Notes: generated by a model not told the origin, from the letters alone. 64,000 nt of DNA from Zoroaster sp. YZ-2022 (GCA_029582265.1 CM055830.1:35954718-36018717), one strand, 5' to 3'; counted from the first letter of the stretch, positions 11,494-23,574 are shown. Made by a program: numbers and translations.

Positions 11494-11726
11494 CACCGTC
11501 AAATCTTTGGTTAAAGATAAATCCTCTTGCGTTGTGTTGTGCAGTACTCTGTGTATACAGACACGGTAAATTCACAAGTGCTGCCATCCTGCCGAACCAA
11601 ATCACTGGAAATGGGGTCGCCAACTGAGTTTCCAAGTTGGCGAAGCAGGGTCGAGAGTTTTAGTTTTCCATTTCTTCCCCCAGGGAAGAAAACTTTCTCG
11701 ATTTTCTTCAGCACTCCTTCATATGT
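11494..11726 (-). CDS. SAM-HECT gene, conserved FFPGGRN module
   Basis: Acceptor ACACAG, donor GTAAGG. It encodes TYEGVLKKIEKVFFPGGRNG, KLKLSTLLRQLGNSV, GDPISSDLVRQDGSTCEF and TQRKRIYL. The FFPxGxN...LGN pattern recurs in fish and invertebrate SAM-HECT proteins between the linker and the HECT domain. A stop after RIYL is bypassed by a one-base shift that gives TKDLTV up to the donor. Confidence 0.6.
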
Positions 11727-13285
11727 CTGTGTAGGGGACACTTGAATAGAGTGGGTACCCCTCCTTTCATAGAGTACACCTGTCTGTAGCAGTGTTTTGC
11801 TTTGTCGTAGTTTTTTTCCACCCTACAGACAGGCAGACAGGTGCTGCTGGTTTTGACTGAAATAAAATCATAACAAATCTAATAAGTTTACAAGGACATA
11901 CATGGACTCAAAAATAGTGAGGATACTTATGTTTCACTATAGTGAATGGGATCATGGAGGGTTTCCTTCCTCCATGATGGGACCCACTACACTTGGCCAG
12001 TGGACAAGTCCAACAAATTAAGAGTAAGGGACTGTAAATAATAAACATAGGGTGGCCACAGTCAAAAAAAGACTTTCTTCATACTTTTATATGTGATGGA
12101 CCTTTGTCCCAGACTAACAAAATGGAAATTGTTTTTTAAAATAACTTTGTTGCCATGGCAACAGCCAAATTAAGATTGTAGGCAAATTCTGACATTTTTC
12201 CAATTTTGGAATAGTGAAATATGCCTTTTTTTCAAGGCCGGCTACCATTAAACAAGATATAACAAAAATATGGATATATGGGTCCTTAGAGGCTGCATTG
12301 AATGGAAAAAAAATCACCAGGTATGTGGGTGGGTTATACCATTAATCTGAAAAAGGGGTGTTTTTGCACTTTTTCAAAATATGAAAATATACAACTTTTT
12401 GAAAGCTCATAACCCATAATATGGTAGTGCTTTGATTTCACATCGACCACATATTGTTGAGATGAGACATTCGTCTTGTGTAAAATAAACAAATTAGCTG
12501 GTGGAAAGTATTCTTCGCAGTGTTGCTAGACATTTTTAAATTTTTCAAAATTCAATGCAAGGCTAACCCCAAATTCAATGATGTGAAAACCCAACTTAAA
12601 ACCTTTGTAATCAATATGTATTGAAATGAAAATCAATTTTATATCCGGGGTTTAAATGAACAAGGGGGGGGGGGGTAATTATATCTTGGCATTTTTGGTT
12701 GAAAAAAAATAACAATTAAAAAACTTAATAGTTGATCCTAAAGTTAGGGTTAAGTTAGCAAGTCTCATGGTGATTAGCTGCAGGTTTAAGAAATAAACCT
12801 TCAGTTTCAATTGCTGGTCCTGTAACATTTATTTTTTATTTTTCATTTTGTTTTACTTTTTACCATTTTGTTTTGCTTTTGTTCGTTATTTTCTAAGGGT
12901 TTGGAAACATTTTACTTTTAAAATTTAATCATATGCTTTTTTTGTCATAATTTTTGCTCTTCTAAAATGAATCCAATATTTTTAATCTTGAGTTTATATG
13001 GGGCTAAATGCCCTGAGGGCAACAACAATTGAACTCCCCTTTTGTAAGTACCTGTCACCTGTTTGTGTCTTTATGAATAGAATGTTTCTTGTTTTGAATT
13101 ATTTTTGAGTGTGATTGAAAGTCATATAACAAAACAAGACCAGTGTCTTAGACTCGGCCAAGTGGTGCACTAATTCTTCCCATAACTTAAATGATTACAT
13201 CAATTAATACACCCTGAAAGGTAAATTTTTGATAACACCATATGTTAAAAACAATTATTGTGGCTGTTTGGGATCAACTACTTAC

Positions 13286-13404
13286 AGGTTCACCAGTACT
13301 ACTACCAGTCGAAGTGCTTGCTGCACCATCATGTCCTCCTTTTCTTGTTTGCACCCATTTGTTTTATCAATGCAAGAACCCCTTTAGAGGAGTCTCCAAA
13401 CTTC
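13286..13404 (-). CDS. SAM-HECT gene, linker exon
   Basis: Acceptor TTGCAG, donor GTAAGT; the split Ser codon with the previous exon is in phase. It encodes KFGDSSKGVLALIKQMGANK then, after a one-base shift at an AGGAGG run, GHDGAASTSTGSSTGEP. A low-complexity Ser/Thr linker. Confidence 0.55.
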
Positions 13405-13846
13405 CTGCAAAACAAAATGTAATGCATAAAATGTATTTATTTATTCCTTAATCAGTCATTCAAATTAAGTTTTTTCTAACAGACAGGAACTATTCATGTG
13501 CAAGCCAATGCCATACTTTGTGCTTTGTTTTTCATTTTCAATTGTAACAACAAAATAGTGATCAGCTGAAAAGTAGCACGTCCATTAAATATAATGACAT
13601 TGCAAGTGCAAAGCACCAACTGATACAATTGTTACTCAACTGCAGTAAGTAGTACAGTAAACAGAAATGTCTGAAGTTGTAATGTCCAATCCAATTTCGT
13701 CTATTTGTCCAATTGTTGGAAGTAGATTGCTTCATCCATTTGTTTTTACAGTCTGCGAACAAAGATATTTGCTATATTGCATCTCATCAGGTTCTGCATG
13801 TTAAGTATTGTCCATCTAAAAAACTCTAGTAACCAACTACACTTAC

Positions 13847-13959
13847 GAACCTCTTGCTTTTCGACACTTTGCCTTTAGTGAGTATCTCTGACCAATTAAA
13901 GATACACCTAAAGATTCCAGTTCCTGGTCTGACAGCTTTGGAACAATTTCCACTGTGAT
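13847..13959 (-). CDS. SAM-HECT gene, SAM-like exon 2
   Basis: Acceptor CTTTAG, donor GTAAGT. It encodes ITVEIVPKLSDQELESLGVS and LIGQRYSLKAKCRKARG. The L-S-D-x-E-L-x-x-L-G-V-x-x-I-G-x-R pattern is a SAM-domain helix 3-5 signature. Confidence 0.65.
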
Positions 13960-14678
13960 CTAAAGTAATGACAAAAAAAAAAGTTTTAGAAGTGTACTGT
14001 TTTCTTTGCTTACTGCAATCCAGTTTATATAACCAGCCACCCCAAATGAAATTAATCAAAGTAAATCAACATGTCATGTGTTAACTGTACCATTTGTGGT
14101 TTGGTGAGTACTACTACTACTACTAGTACTACACTACTGCATTTTTAGAAATGGTTTTTAAAAAAACAGGGGTGGGTTACAGAGCATTTGGACAAGTGTT
14201 TATTGATTTTAAAAAACACATTAAAAAAACTTTTACATTTAAAAACATTTGCAAATGTAACAGGCTCAAAACATAAAGTCAGGAAAACAGCATTAAGAAG
14301 TAAATATGCATATTTATTTCCCTTTTTTCCACAGATTTGTATTGTTAAGTTTGTAGTAGGCTTGTGCCTAAACAAAAAATACATAGGCCCTAACCATTGT
14401 TCTTTACCAAACTTTGTTGTTTTGAAGACCATGGTTGACCAACCCCAAATATTCCCCTAATGACCCCTTTTAAGGTATACACTCCCAGTCTAAACAAATT
14501 TTTCTCCTGGAAGACTATTAATGTTAATAGTGTTGGGTATAACATTTTAATGTTTACTTAATTAAATCACCAAGACTACGGTTAAAAAGACAAGAAGAAA
14601 GACTATGATAGTGCCCTTGCCTTGGCCTTCATTTACACCTTTAAAAAAATTAAATAAACATTACATGTTAAAAAATAC

Positions 14679-14747
14679 CTGCTGCTGTTTGAAGGATGCA
14701 ATGCAATTCTCCAAGTTCATGGCTGTCAAGATCTTGCAAATTTCATC
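14679..14747 (-). CDS. SAM-HECT gene, SAM-like exon 1 recognised
   Basis: Acceptor TTGCAG and donor GTATTT on the minus strand. It encodes DEICKILTAMNLENCIASFK and QQQ: 23 codons, phase 0. The start codon must lie further upstream and was not found. Confidence 0.6.
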
Positions 14748-16065
14748 CTGCAAATATAAAAATTTATTATGGTCGTGGATATTTTGCCATATCCGGCTAT
14801 CATTAAATGTTAATAATAAGCCAGAATGGGCACTGAACATGCCCAGTGATTGTTTTTTTGGATTTACTTTTACAAAAAATTTCTGCCAACATTGTCATTG
14901 TTATTTCATATTCATGAAGTATTCACTACATATCGGGTCAGAAAAGGCTTAGCATATTCAATTCCATCAACCTAAGTAAGTAAGTAAGTAAGTAAACCAA
15001 ACTTTAAGTTGAACTTGAAATGAGAACATTGTGGGCAAAATTTATGGAGAAAAAACACCCGGTTTTTCGAGGCCAATTCGACAAGTTTACCGTACATAAA
15101 GTCGTGGCCAAGGATCGGAGTATACGGAGTGGATTGGCCACATTTACGGGTCGAATCGCAACTAAGTCAAGTTGATATTTTATCATACCAGAAGTTGAAA
15201 ATAACTTGACAACCAGTTCGCGCAGGGAATAATTCTTGGTTTTCCCAGACGCCCATACGGGTTTATTTTGGCCAAAACCCGAAACAATTTCTAGAATTCT
15301 AGCCATTAATATTTTATTTTGTCAATGAAACGAAGTCTGGACACCCAAATAAACGCCCTTTTCACTGACATTTTGAAAATCTAATGGCTAGTTTTTTTTA
15401 TTACGGTCGTCCTTCCTCGGCAACATTAGTCCGTTGGCAAGCTCGAAGCAACGGCATACACGTCGACCATGGAAAGGTCGAAAAGACGGTACCTCGTACA
15501 TAGATCAAAAGGCCTCGATACAATGGATATAAATCCGTCTTGACAAATCCATACAAAAGAACAGGTCGTCGATAAAGGGATTAGGCAAAATGAACAAAAA
15601 GAATGAACTCATTCATTGTTTGCTCTGCCTATTGTTGGCCGTGGTCGAGATGTCTCCGAGGAGCAAATGCGTGTATACACGTCATCCACATTTATGTCAC
15701 GCCACGATTTGCGTGTTGACAAGTCAACCGACAAAACTCGCAAAAATCGGAATGCGTGTTAAGACGCTCTCCGCTCAGCTCGGCGGCACAAACAAATGTT
15801 GCGTGTCAACATCATTCTCCGGCGCGAACTGGTTAAAAATATAAAGACCCACCTCATTTTCTTTTCGGAGTCCATCTTGACTGTTTGTTATGGTCGAGGA
15901 AGGAAGACAGGCATGCAGCTGCAGCATGCACCCGACTACCACCCGTGTGTACATGTTAATGGAATGAAGGCTGGAACCCAAACAACTTTAAGACCCTTTA
16001 GGCTCTCTTGAAAAATGCCCGGCACAAATATGCAAACTATGCAACAAAGTATGCGACAAAGTATG
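14748..16065. other. upstream flank of the SAM-HECT gene, no gene recognised
   Basis: It holds a short AAGT repeat near 14975-14994 and a locally CpG-richer stretch at about 15400-15830 that could be promoter-proximal. GCGCGAACTGGTT-like words occur at about 15822 and 16449 and inverted near 15205. A 100-codon minus-strand frame at 15004-15306 has no recognisable domain. Confidence 0.3.
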
Positions 16066-16390
16066 CGATAATATTTGCGACATCGCAAATATTTGCAAAG
16101 ATATTTGCAAAGATATTTGCGACATCGCAAATATTTGCAAAGATATTTGCAAAGATATTTGCGACATCGCAAATATTTGCAAAGATATTTGCAAAGATAT
16201 TTACGACATCGCAAATATTTGCAAAGATATTTGCAAAGATATTTACGACATCGCAAATATTTGCAAAGATATTTGCAAAGATATTTGCGACATTGCAAAT
16301 ATTTGCAAACATCGCAAATATTTGCAAAGATATTTGCAAAGATATTTGCGACATCGCAAATATTTGCAAAGATATTTGCGATGTGCGATG
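16066..16390. repeat. 42 bp self-complementary tandem array
   Basis: About eight units of 42 bp, each GACATC plus GCAAATATTT plus two copies of GCAAAGATATTT. GCAAATATTTGC is a perfect palindrome, so each unit can form a hairpin. Because 42 is divisible by three and has no stop in several frames, long open frames (up to 258 codons) appear on both strands; these are artefacts. Confidence 0.85.
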
Positions 16391-16656
16391 TCCCTTCAGG
16401 GCCACCATAGAAACCCGCACAGGGGCCCAGAAAAACTGTTTTATTCCCGACGCGAACTGGTTAGCTGACACTGATTTCCTTATTACATGCATTTGTCTGC
16501 ACAATCGAGGGGAACCAAGGAAACAATCTTGTACTCTTGGCCCCACCGTATTGGTAAGGCGGTGGACCGAGTGAAGTACTTGGTAACGTTGCAGTCGGCT
16601 GCTGCACTCAGCATAGCAACACAGTTTTATGTGAACTAATTGTGGAAAAATACATC

Positions 16657-16960
16657 GCCGGTACTCGAGTACGGCTATAAGCCAGGCACACTTCGTGTCT
16701 GACGTCACTGTGTTTGATCTGGTATTGCGCGGCGCCCAGTTGAGAACCCATTTGCCAAGCCAAAAATATAGTTTCCTTTGTGTTTCCTCTCTTGGAAACA
16801 GCTGGGGATCCACTCCATTTTGATAGCGCGTGGTGAGCTAATTGAATTGTAGCTGTGGCAACTCGTGTAAATATTACAAAATGATGTAATTTTTTGACGA
16901 ACTGAGAATTCGTAAATGGGCCTCATACACGAAGTGCCTGGCTTATAACCGCTACTCGGC
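16657..16960. mobile_element. MITE with ~33 bp imperfect terminal inverted repeats
   Basis: The left end GCCGGTACTCGAGTACGGCT followed by ATAAGCCAGGCAC is mirrored at the right, whose complement reads GCCGAGTAGCGGTTATAAGC then CAGGCACTTCGTGTA. The interior is non-coding and holds a GACGTCA word. No target duplication could be assigned with confidence. Confidence 0.55.
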
Positions 16961-17287
16961 ATCACGTGTTCAACGCACAGTACAGTGCAAGCATAAAGAT
17001 GTCCATGTCATCAGCGCGCCGGTTCCGTGCGAGTGCGTGTGACGTGCATGACGGAGTTTACATGTAGGAAAGTTCAAATTTGACATACTTATTTATTCTA
17101 CGATAGTAAGCCTATGTTGTCAATTAAAAAATAAAAATACATAAGTCCAGGTTTGGCAATGTTGACACTTAATTTGCTGATATAAATTCCTCAAAATGCA
17201 TGTCTCAATTGGGTCTCTTTTTGCCGGGCAAGTAATCTGCGACCAAAGCTTGCCCGATCGGGCAATTAAGAAGAAGAAAAAATTGTC
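16961..17287. other. no gene recognised
   Basis: Single-copy-looking DNA between a MITE and a minisatellite. Nothing recognised. Confidence 0.3.
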
Positions 17288-17887
17288 GAGGCCTGGGTGG
17301 GGAGGTACACTGACAAGGGGAACACGGCAAAAGGGGTGGGGAGGTACACTGACAAGGGGAACACGGCAAAAGGGTTGGGGAGGTACACTGACAAGGGGAA
17401 CACGGCAAAAGGGGGGAGGTACACTGACAAGGGGAACACGGCAAAAGGGGGAGGTACACGGCAAAAGGGGTGGAGAGGTACACTGACAAGGTAGGAACAA
17501 TGCAAAAGGGGTGGAGAGGTACACTGACAAGGGAGGAACAATGCAAAAGGGGTGGGGAGGTACACTGACAAGGGAGGAACAATGCAAAAGGGTTGGGGAG
17601 GTACACTGACAATTAGGGAGGAACAAGGCAAAAGGGTTGGGGAGGTACACTGACAAGGGAGGAACAATGCAAAAGGGTTGGGGAGGTACACTGACAAGGG
17701 AGGAACAAGGCAAAAGGGTTGGGGAGGTACACTGACAAGGGAGGAACAAGGCAAAAGGGGTGGAGAGGTACACTGACAAGGGAGGAACAATGCAAAAGGG
17801 GTGGAGAGGTACACTGACAAGGGAGGAACAAGGCAAAAGGGTTGGGGAGGCACACTGACAAGGGAGGAACAAGGCAAAAGGGGTGGA
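17288..17887. repeat. 41 bp minisatellite, left part
   Basis: About 15 units. The main form is GAGGTACACTGACAAGGGAG followed by GAACAA(T/G)GCAAAAGGGGTGGA (41 bp); the first units are a 39 bp variant with GGGGAACACGGC. The minus strand has no stop in any frame, which creates frames of up to 294 codons rich in Pro/Cys/Ser (for example LVSVPPQPFC). These are not evidence of a gene. Confidence 0.9.
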
Positions 17888-19250
17888 CCCTGATAGCAGA
17901 AACACGTAAAAATCACGTGTTAATAACGTTGTGTTACACGTCTTTATGACGTCTTTATGACGTAAATTTGCACAGATGTAAGACGTCATATCGACGTTGT
18001 ACATTCCACGTGATTATTACGTCTTCCCAGTGGGCACATGACGTCTTTAAGACGTGTTATAGACGTGTTATAGACGTCTTATTTTGGTCGTATGTGCAAA
18101 AGAAAACGATATCTTTTTCTAAAGCACTGTAATGTTACGGTGGAAGTTTCTCAAATTGTATGGATGGAGTGCTGCATCTACCATGAGATGGATCTGTAGA
18201 TGCTGGAATTAATCAATGCAATTGTTAATTTGTTTTTCACTTACCTACACGTACACGTAGTCTGGTTTCGACTCCTGATCCTCTCCAGTTACTAAAGTAC
18301 ACAACGTGTATCCTTTATATATACTGTCTTTTTGAAACTGTTTTTAGTCATGGTGGCATGCAATTATAATCTATATTTCAATATTTTAAATTTTGAATGT
18401 ACTTTTTTACATAAACATAGAAGAGAACATCAAAATCCTCCCTTTTTAATCATAAAATTAACATTAAATTATTTGAAAATGGCCTTAAATCACCCATTTT
18501 TACATATTTAAACATTGGAAATGATTCAAGCGCAAAGCTATGTCAAAGTAAGGTCAGATCATTTACATATTGAATATATCCCAGAGTGCAATGGGAGCGG
18601 CCATATTACGGGTTTCGGCCGTAAAACAATGAGAAAGGGATGATTACGGTAATTCACCGTAGAATTTACAAACTTTTCGGCGTAAAATTACGATAATCCA
18701 GTCACCAAAATCAGGAGGATCGGGAACCGTTCTACTGACGCGTGCGCGGTCGTAAAACGAGGCATATTTTTGGGAAATGGACTAAACGTGCAAAACATTT
18801 GAAACTATAACGTACCATTCTTCATTTTATCATTTTTACACGGCCTGAATTTCTCAAATTTAAAATTAACTTACAATTACGTGAGGAAATATTGCAATCT
18901 TTCGCCCCACTTCGGGAAAATTCGTTTTCCCTCGGCATCATCCTCGCCAACCTTAATTAAAGGCCCGTCGTGATTTCTACGTGAATATCACGTGATGCCA
19001 ATGGTCGTAACTTTGTTGTGTGAGCGACGTGATTATCACGTCATATTCCAGTCAAGAAAACATGGGAAAAATCTGGTTAAACATTGACGTGAAAATCACG
19101 TCATAATATGGTCATCAAGAATCTTGAATTTGACGATAAAAACTCAATTCATGTAAGACGTAATTCTCACGTCATAATTGCGTCAGTCATACGACGTACG
19201 ACAAGATTACCAGTTGACGACGTCTTCACAACGTCAGTCTGCTATCAGGG
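17888..19250. mobile_element. non-autonomous transposon inserted in the 41 bp minisatellite
   Basis: The array stops at GGTGGA and resumes with GAGAGGTAC, so the boundaries are exact: a 1363 bp insert starting CCCTGATAGCAGA and ending TCTGCTATCAGGG, a 13 bp perfect terminal inverted repeat. The array consensus implies a 2 bp GA duplication. Subterminal DNA on both sides is packed with ACGTC/GACGT words and palindromes such as TGACGTGAAAATCACGTCA. No transposase frame is present. The superfamily is not identified. Confidence 0.8.
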
Positions 19251-19680
19251 GAGAGGTACACTGACAAGGGAGGAACAATGCAAAAGGGGTGGAGAGGTAC
19301 ACTGACAAGGGAGGAACAAGGCAAAAGGGGTGGAGAGGAACACTGACAAGGGAGGAACAATGCAAAAGGGTTGGGGAGGTACACTGACAAGGGAGGAACA
19401 AGGCAAAAGGGGTGGAGAGGTACACTGACAAGGGAGGAACAATGCAAAAGGGGTGGAGAGGAACACTGACAAGGGAGGAACAATGCAAAAGGGTTGGGGA
19501 GGTACACTGACAAGGGAGGAACAAGGCAAAAGGGGTGGAGAGGTACACTGACAAGGGAGGAACAATGCAAAAGGGGTGGAGAGGTACACTGACAAGGGAG
19601 GAACAACGCAAAAGGGGTGGGGAGGTACACTGACAAGGGGAACACGGCAAAAGGGGTGGAGAGGTACACTGACAAGGGAC
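19251..19680. repeat. 41 bp minisatellite, right part
   Basis: About 10-11 units of the same sequence as at 17288-17887, continuing in the same orientation and phase after the transposon. The 183-codon minus-strand frame here is an array artefact. Confidence 0.9.
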
Positions 19681-20270
19681 ACGAAAAAGCGTATGGTAAA
19701 TGTACATGCACATGCACGGACACGCCCCTCTTTGACACTCCTAGATTTGTCAATGGTTTGTGCAATGATACACCCATGTCTGATTTGTTTTATCTGACAA
19801 TATAAAGTTACACCAGTAAATTTAAGAATTATTGAACATAATTCTGAGTTATCATAACATATAATCGTAGTTGATATGGTAAGTTATTTTAAATTGATAA
19901 AAACGTATTTATCTATCTACACGAAGCACACCATTTGCAATCCCTCTTTGCTCAGGAAGCACAAATACAATCTGAATAGTTTTATAATAACATGTAACTG
20001 TTAATTAATGAACACATTAAATAAATACAAATAGATACTGCTAATGTCACTCCATAAACAGCCAGTGGGGGCGAAATTGAATCCTCTACAAAAGTCACAA
20101 TTTGTAAACTATTATGAAAAACATGTTTCTTAATATTAATGAATTTCAGGAAAATGTTGGAACATTTTTGGGCCAGTTTAGGATGAATTTCTCCAATTGG
20201 GAAATTTTGAGAAAACTGTTAATCTAAAACCACAACGCATTTTTCAAACATAACAGAATGTGTTTTGGAG
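19681..20270. other. no gene recognised
   Basis: AT-rich spacer between two arrays. No repeat or exon recognised. Confidence 0.3.
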
Positions 20271-21610
20271 GAGTTTGTTTTACTATGAATGAAAATTATG
20301 TTGGATGATCGTATGGACCATCTCCCTGGACTACAGTGGGTTTGTTTTACTATGAATGTAAATTATGTTGGATGATCGTATGGACCATCTCCCTGGACTA
20401 CAGTGGGTTTGTTTTACTATGAATGTAAATTATGTTGGATGATCGTATGAACCATCTCCCTGGACTACAGTGGGTTTGTTTTACTATGAATGTAAATTAT
20501 GTTGGATGATCGTATGGACCATCTCCCTGGACTACAGTGGGTTTGTTTTACTATGAATGTAAATTATGTTGGATGATCGTATGGACCATCTCCCTGGACT
20601 AAAGTGGGTTTGTTTTACTATGAATGTAAATTATGTTGGATGATCGTATGGACCATCTCCCTCGACTACAGTGGGTTTGTTTTACTATGAATGTAAATTA
20701 TGTTGGATGATCGTATGATCCATCTCCCTGGACTACAGTGGGTTTGTTTTACTATGAATGTAAATTATGTTGGATGATCGTATGAACCATCTCCCTGGAC
20801 TACAGTGGGTTTGTTTTACTATGAATGTAAATTATGTTGGATGATCGTATGAACCATCTCCCTGGACTACAGTGGGTTTGTTTTACTATGAATGTAAATT
20901 ATGTTGGATGATCGTATGGACCATCTCCCTGGACTACAGTGGGTTTGTTTTACTATGAATGTAAATTATGTTGGATGATCGTATGGACCATCTCCCTGGA
21001 CTACAGTGGGTTTGTTTTACTATGAATGAAAATTATGTTGGATGATCGTATGGACCATCTCCCTGGACTACAGTGGGTTTGTTTTACTATGAATGTAAAT
21101 TATGTTGGATGATCGTATGAACCATCTCCCTGGACTACAGTGGGTTTGTTTTACTATGAATGTAAATTATGTTGGATGATCGTATGGACCATCTCCCTGG
21201 ACTACAGTGGGTTTGTTTTACTATGAATGAAAATTATGTTGGATGATCGTATGGACCATCTCCCTGGACTACAGTGGGTTTGTTTTACTATGAATGTAAA
21301 TTATGTTGGATGATCGTATGAACCATCTCCCTGGACTACAGTGGGTTTGTTTTACTATGAATGTAAATTATGTTGGGTGATCGTATGGACCATCTCCCTG
21401 GACTACAGTGGGTTTGTTTTACTATGAATGTAAATTATGTTGGGTGATCGTATGAACCATCTCCCTGGACTACAGTGGGTTTGTTTTACTATGAATGTAA
21501 ATTATGTTGGATGATCGTATGGACCATCTCACTGGACTACAGTGGGTTTGTTTTACTATGAATGTAAATTATGTTGGATGATCGTATGGACCATCTCCCT
21601 GGACTACAGT
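20271..21610. repeat. 67 bp tandem array, 20 units
   Basis: The unit begins G(G/A)GTTTGTTTTACTATGAAT and ends CTCCCTGGACTACAGT. 1340 bp equals exactly 20 units with no length variation. Units differ by a few recurring substitutions (TATGGACC or TATGAACC; GAATGTAA or GAATGAAA). Stops occur in all frames; non-coding. Confidence 0.95.
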
Positions 21611-22054
21611 AGGAGTACATAATAGTATACCCTGATCCCACGGGATTAACGCACATAGTCTTGTTCGTGAAATTGTTAGAAAAAAAGCTACCTCACAATA
21701 ATTCATTAAGTCAAGTGGATATTATATTAAATAAAATAGTTAAGATTCGGTTTTCGATTGTTATGACAGATACTCGGCCCTATTTTGGTAAAACGATGTA
21801 AGTAATTTTTTGAGATTTTGAGATGAAGCCATTCCCACTCAGGCGAGGGCGCTATTTACGATTCTGAAACTCAACATCAGGAAATGAATCGTTTGGAAGA
21901 TACACTCTGTATGTTAGCCTAAAAAATACAAAGTTTGTGACTGTAATTTACAAAAATGGTGTATGTCACCTTTACATTGATTGGGAAAGCAGGAAATAAG
22001 GTAAAGTGTTGTATCCCTGACATACACCACATTAGCAAATTAATCCAAACTTTT
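21611..22054. other. no gene recognised
   Basis: Spacer between arrays with nothing recognised. Confidence 0.3.
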
Positions 22055-22420
22055 CAGTGATTAGATACGGCAGCAGCTTTGGGTTGAGATATCGAGTGAA
22101 TCGTATCTTACAGTGATTAGATACGGCAGCAGCTTTGGGTTGAGATATCGAGTGAATCGTATCTTACAGTGATTAGATACGGCAGCAGCTTTGGGTTGAG
22201 ATATCGAGTGAATCGTATCTTACAGTGATTAGATACGGCAGCAGCTTTGGGTTGAGATATCGAGTGAATCGTATCTTACAATAAGGCAATGTTCAGTGAT
22301 TAGATACGGCAGCAGCTTTGGGTTGAGATATCGAGTGAATCGTATCTTACAGTGATTAGATACGGCAGCAGCTTTGGGTTGAGATATCGAGTGAATCGTA
22401 TCTTACAATAAGGCAATGTT
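22055..22420. repeat. 56 bp tandem array with higher-order spacer
   Basis: Six units starting CAGTGATTAGATACGGCAGC and ending GAATCGTATCTTA, arranged 4 + 2. The same short spacer, CAATAAGGCAATGTT, follows unit 4 and unit 6. Each unit carries an inverted pair, AGATACG and CGTATCT, about 40 bp apart. Confidence 0.9.
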
Positions 22421-23574
22421 CATCGTCTCGAAACCTCTTCATTTATAAAAGTCCATTGGCTATATAGAGAAGAAATCATAAAAAAGTTGAACGTCACCCA
22501 TCATATAGTTTGAAACATTCGGATTCTATAATAAATTATGAAATAATTCTTACAATATTTCCGAATATTTGTTTAATGTTGCGCAATATTTTTGATGTTT
22601 TTCTCGGAAATTGACAATCTTGGGAGAAAGTATTTGAACAATTTTAAAACATGGTAGTCCAAATGTAAACATGAAGTGCGGGTATACCAAGTATACTAGA
22701 GTTCACCGGGCAATATTGGTGGACGGGGCGGGAAAACACGTCCCGTACAATAAGCCAAAGGGGGGCAATTAATTGACATAAAAACTTCAAACTTTCTTAA
22801 ATTAAAAACTATAAGTTATCACTTAAGCAGCATCCGAACACGTAATACAAATCAGGGCCGTTATGTATTAAGGATACTTTTGGGGGTGAATCCTCAAATA
22901 AGACCATTGCATATATTGATAACGAATTTAAGATATAATTTACTTTATATTATTTGGTTGTAAATCCATTTGATTTGACTAATCCTACTAAATGACAAGT
23001 CCAATACACATTATAGTGAATAGTGTCATTTTGGAAAGTGGAAAATGTAATTTGGGGGTAGTATGCGAACCCCTCCCCCCCCCCCCCACCACCCCACCCA
23101 CCCACCCACCCACCCACCCACCCAATATGGTTATGCCACCAGTATATGGGGCGATCCGGGCTACCCATTCCTAACTTCTTGTCTGAATTTAAGGACCAGT
23201 TGGGTAGTGGTCTTTCAAAATATTGGGTTTTGGACATCAGAATATCACTGTAGAGAAGTCCAAATAAAATGTGTTTGAACTATATCTGTATAAGCTGTAA
23301 GACTAAATGATCTGTCAGAAGAAAAAATAAATAGGTAGTCTGAAATAAGCTTTTGGAACAGTGGGCTGTTGGACTTGTGTAATAACCTACATGCAATAGT
23401 GTTTGACAAATTATATTTTATTTAGACAATTGTCAGACCATAATGGGCACGATCAAACTATCAACTATAAATACTATACGATTACCAATAATTATAAGAT
23501 TTTGGGTCACATGCTTATCATGTGAGGTAGGGCGTGTTGTGGCGCGAACACAGAGGGAACTTGTTTCCGATGTC
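22421..23574. other. non-coding spacer with C-rich tract
   Basis: At about 23074-23124 a homopolymeric C run passes into CCCA repeats, G-rich on the minus strand and potentially quadruplex-forming. Nothing else recognised. Confidence 0.5.

Larger units (their letters stand above)
5931..14747 (-). pseudogene. SAM-like/HECT E3 ubiquitin ligase gene (G2E3-like HECT family), frameshifted
   Basis: Ten exons are recognisable on the minus strand: 14679-14747, 13847-13959, 13286-13404, 11494-11726, 10819-10865, 10164-10365, 9517-9620, about 7825-8365, 6933-7332 and 5931-6209. Order of domains: a SAM-like N-terminus, a Ser/Thr linker, a conserved KVFFPGGRNGKL module, an acidic linker with a SUMO-interacting-type motif (LIVISDSD), then the HECT domain with VDDGGPSREFF in the N-lobe and ASTC (catalytic Cys codon at 6027-6029) in the C-lobe. 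HECT ligases pass ubiquitin from an E2 through this Cys to substrate. Several splice phases agree exactly across introns, yet single-base shifts break the frame in at least five exons. It could be a recent pseudogene, an expanded family member, or an intact gene with consensus errors. The first coding exon is missing. Confidence 0.75.

Noticed and set aside
15004..15306. 100-codon minus-strand frame upstream of the HECT gene
   Set aside because: Starts with ATG, but has no recognisable domain and no link to the first HECT exon.
16037..16813. 258-codon minus-strand and 188-codon plus-strand frames
   Set aside because: Both are created by the 42 bp array, which is open on both strands.
17120..18004. 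294-codon minus-strand frame, Pro/Cys/Ser rich
   Set aside because: It lies in the 41 bp minisatellite; all three minus frames lack stops because the unit has none. It also runs into the transposon at 17888.
19226..19777. 183-codon minus-strand frame
   Set aside because: Second part of the same 41 bp minisatellite; array artefact.
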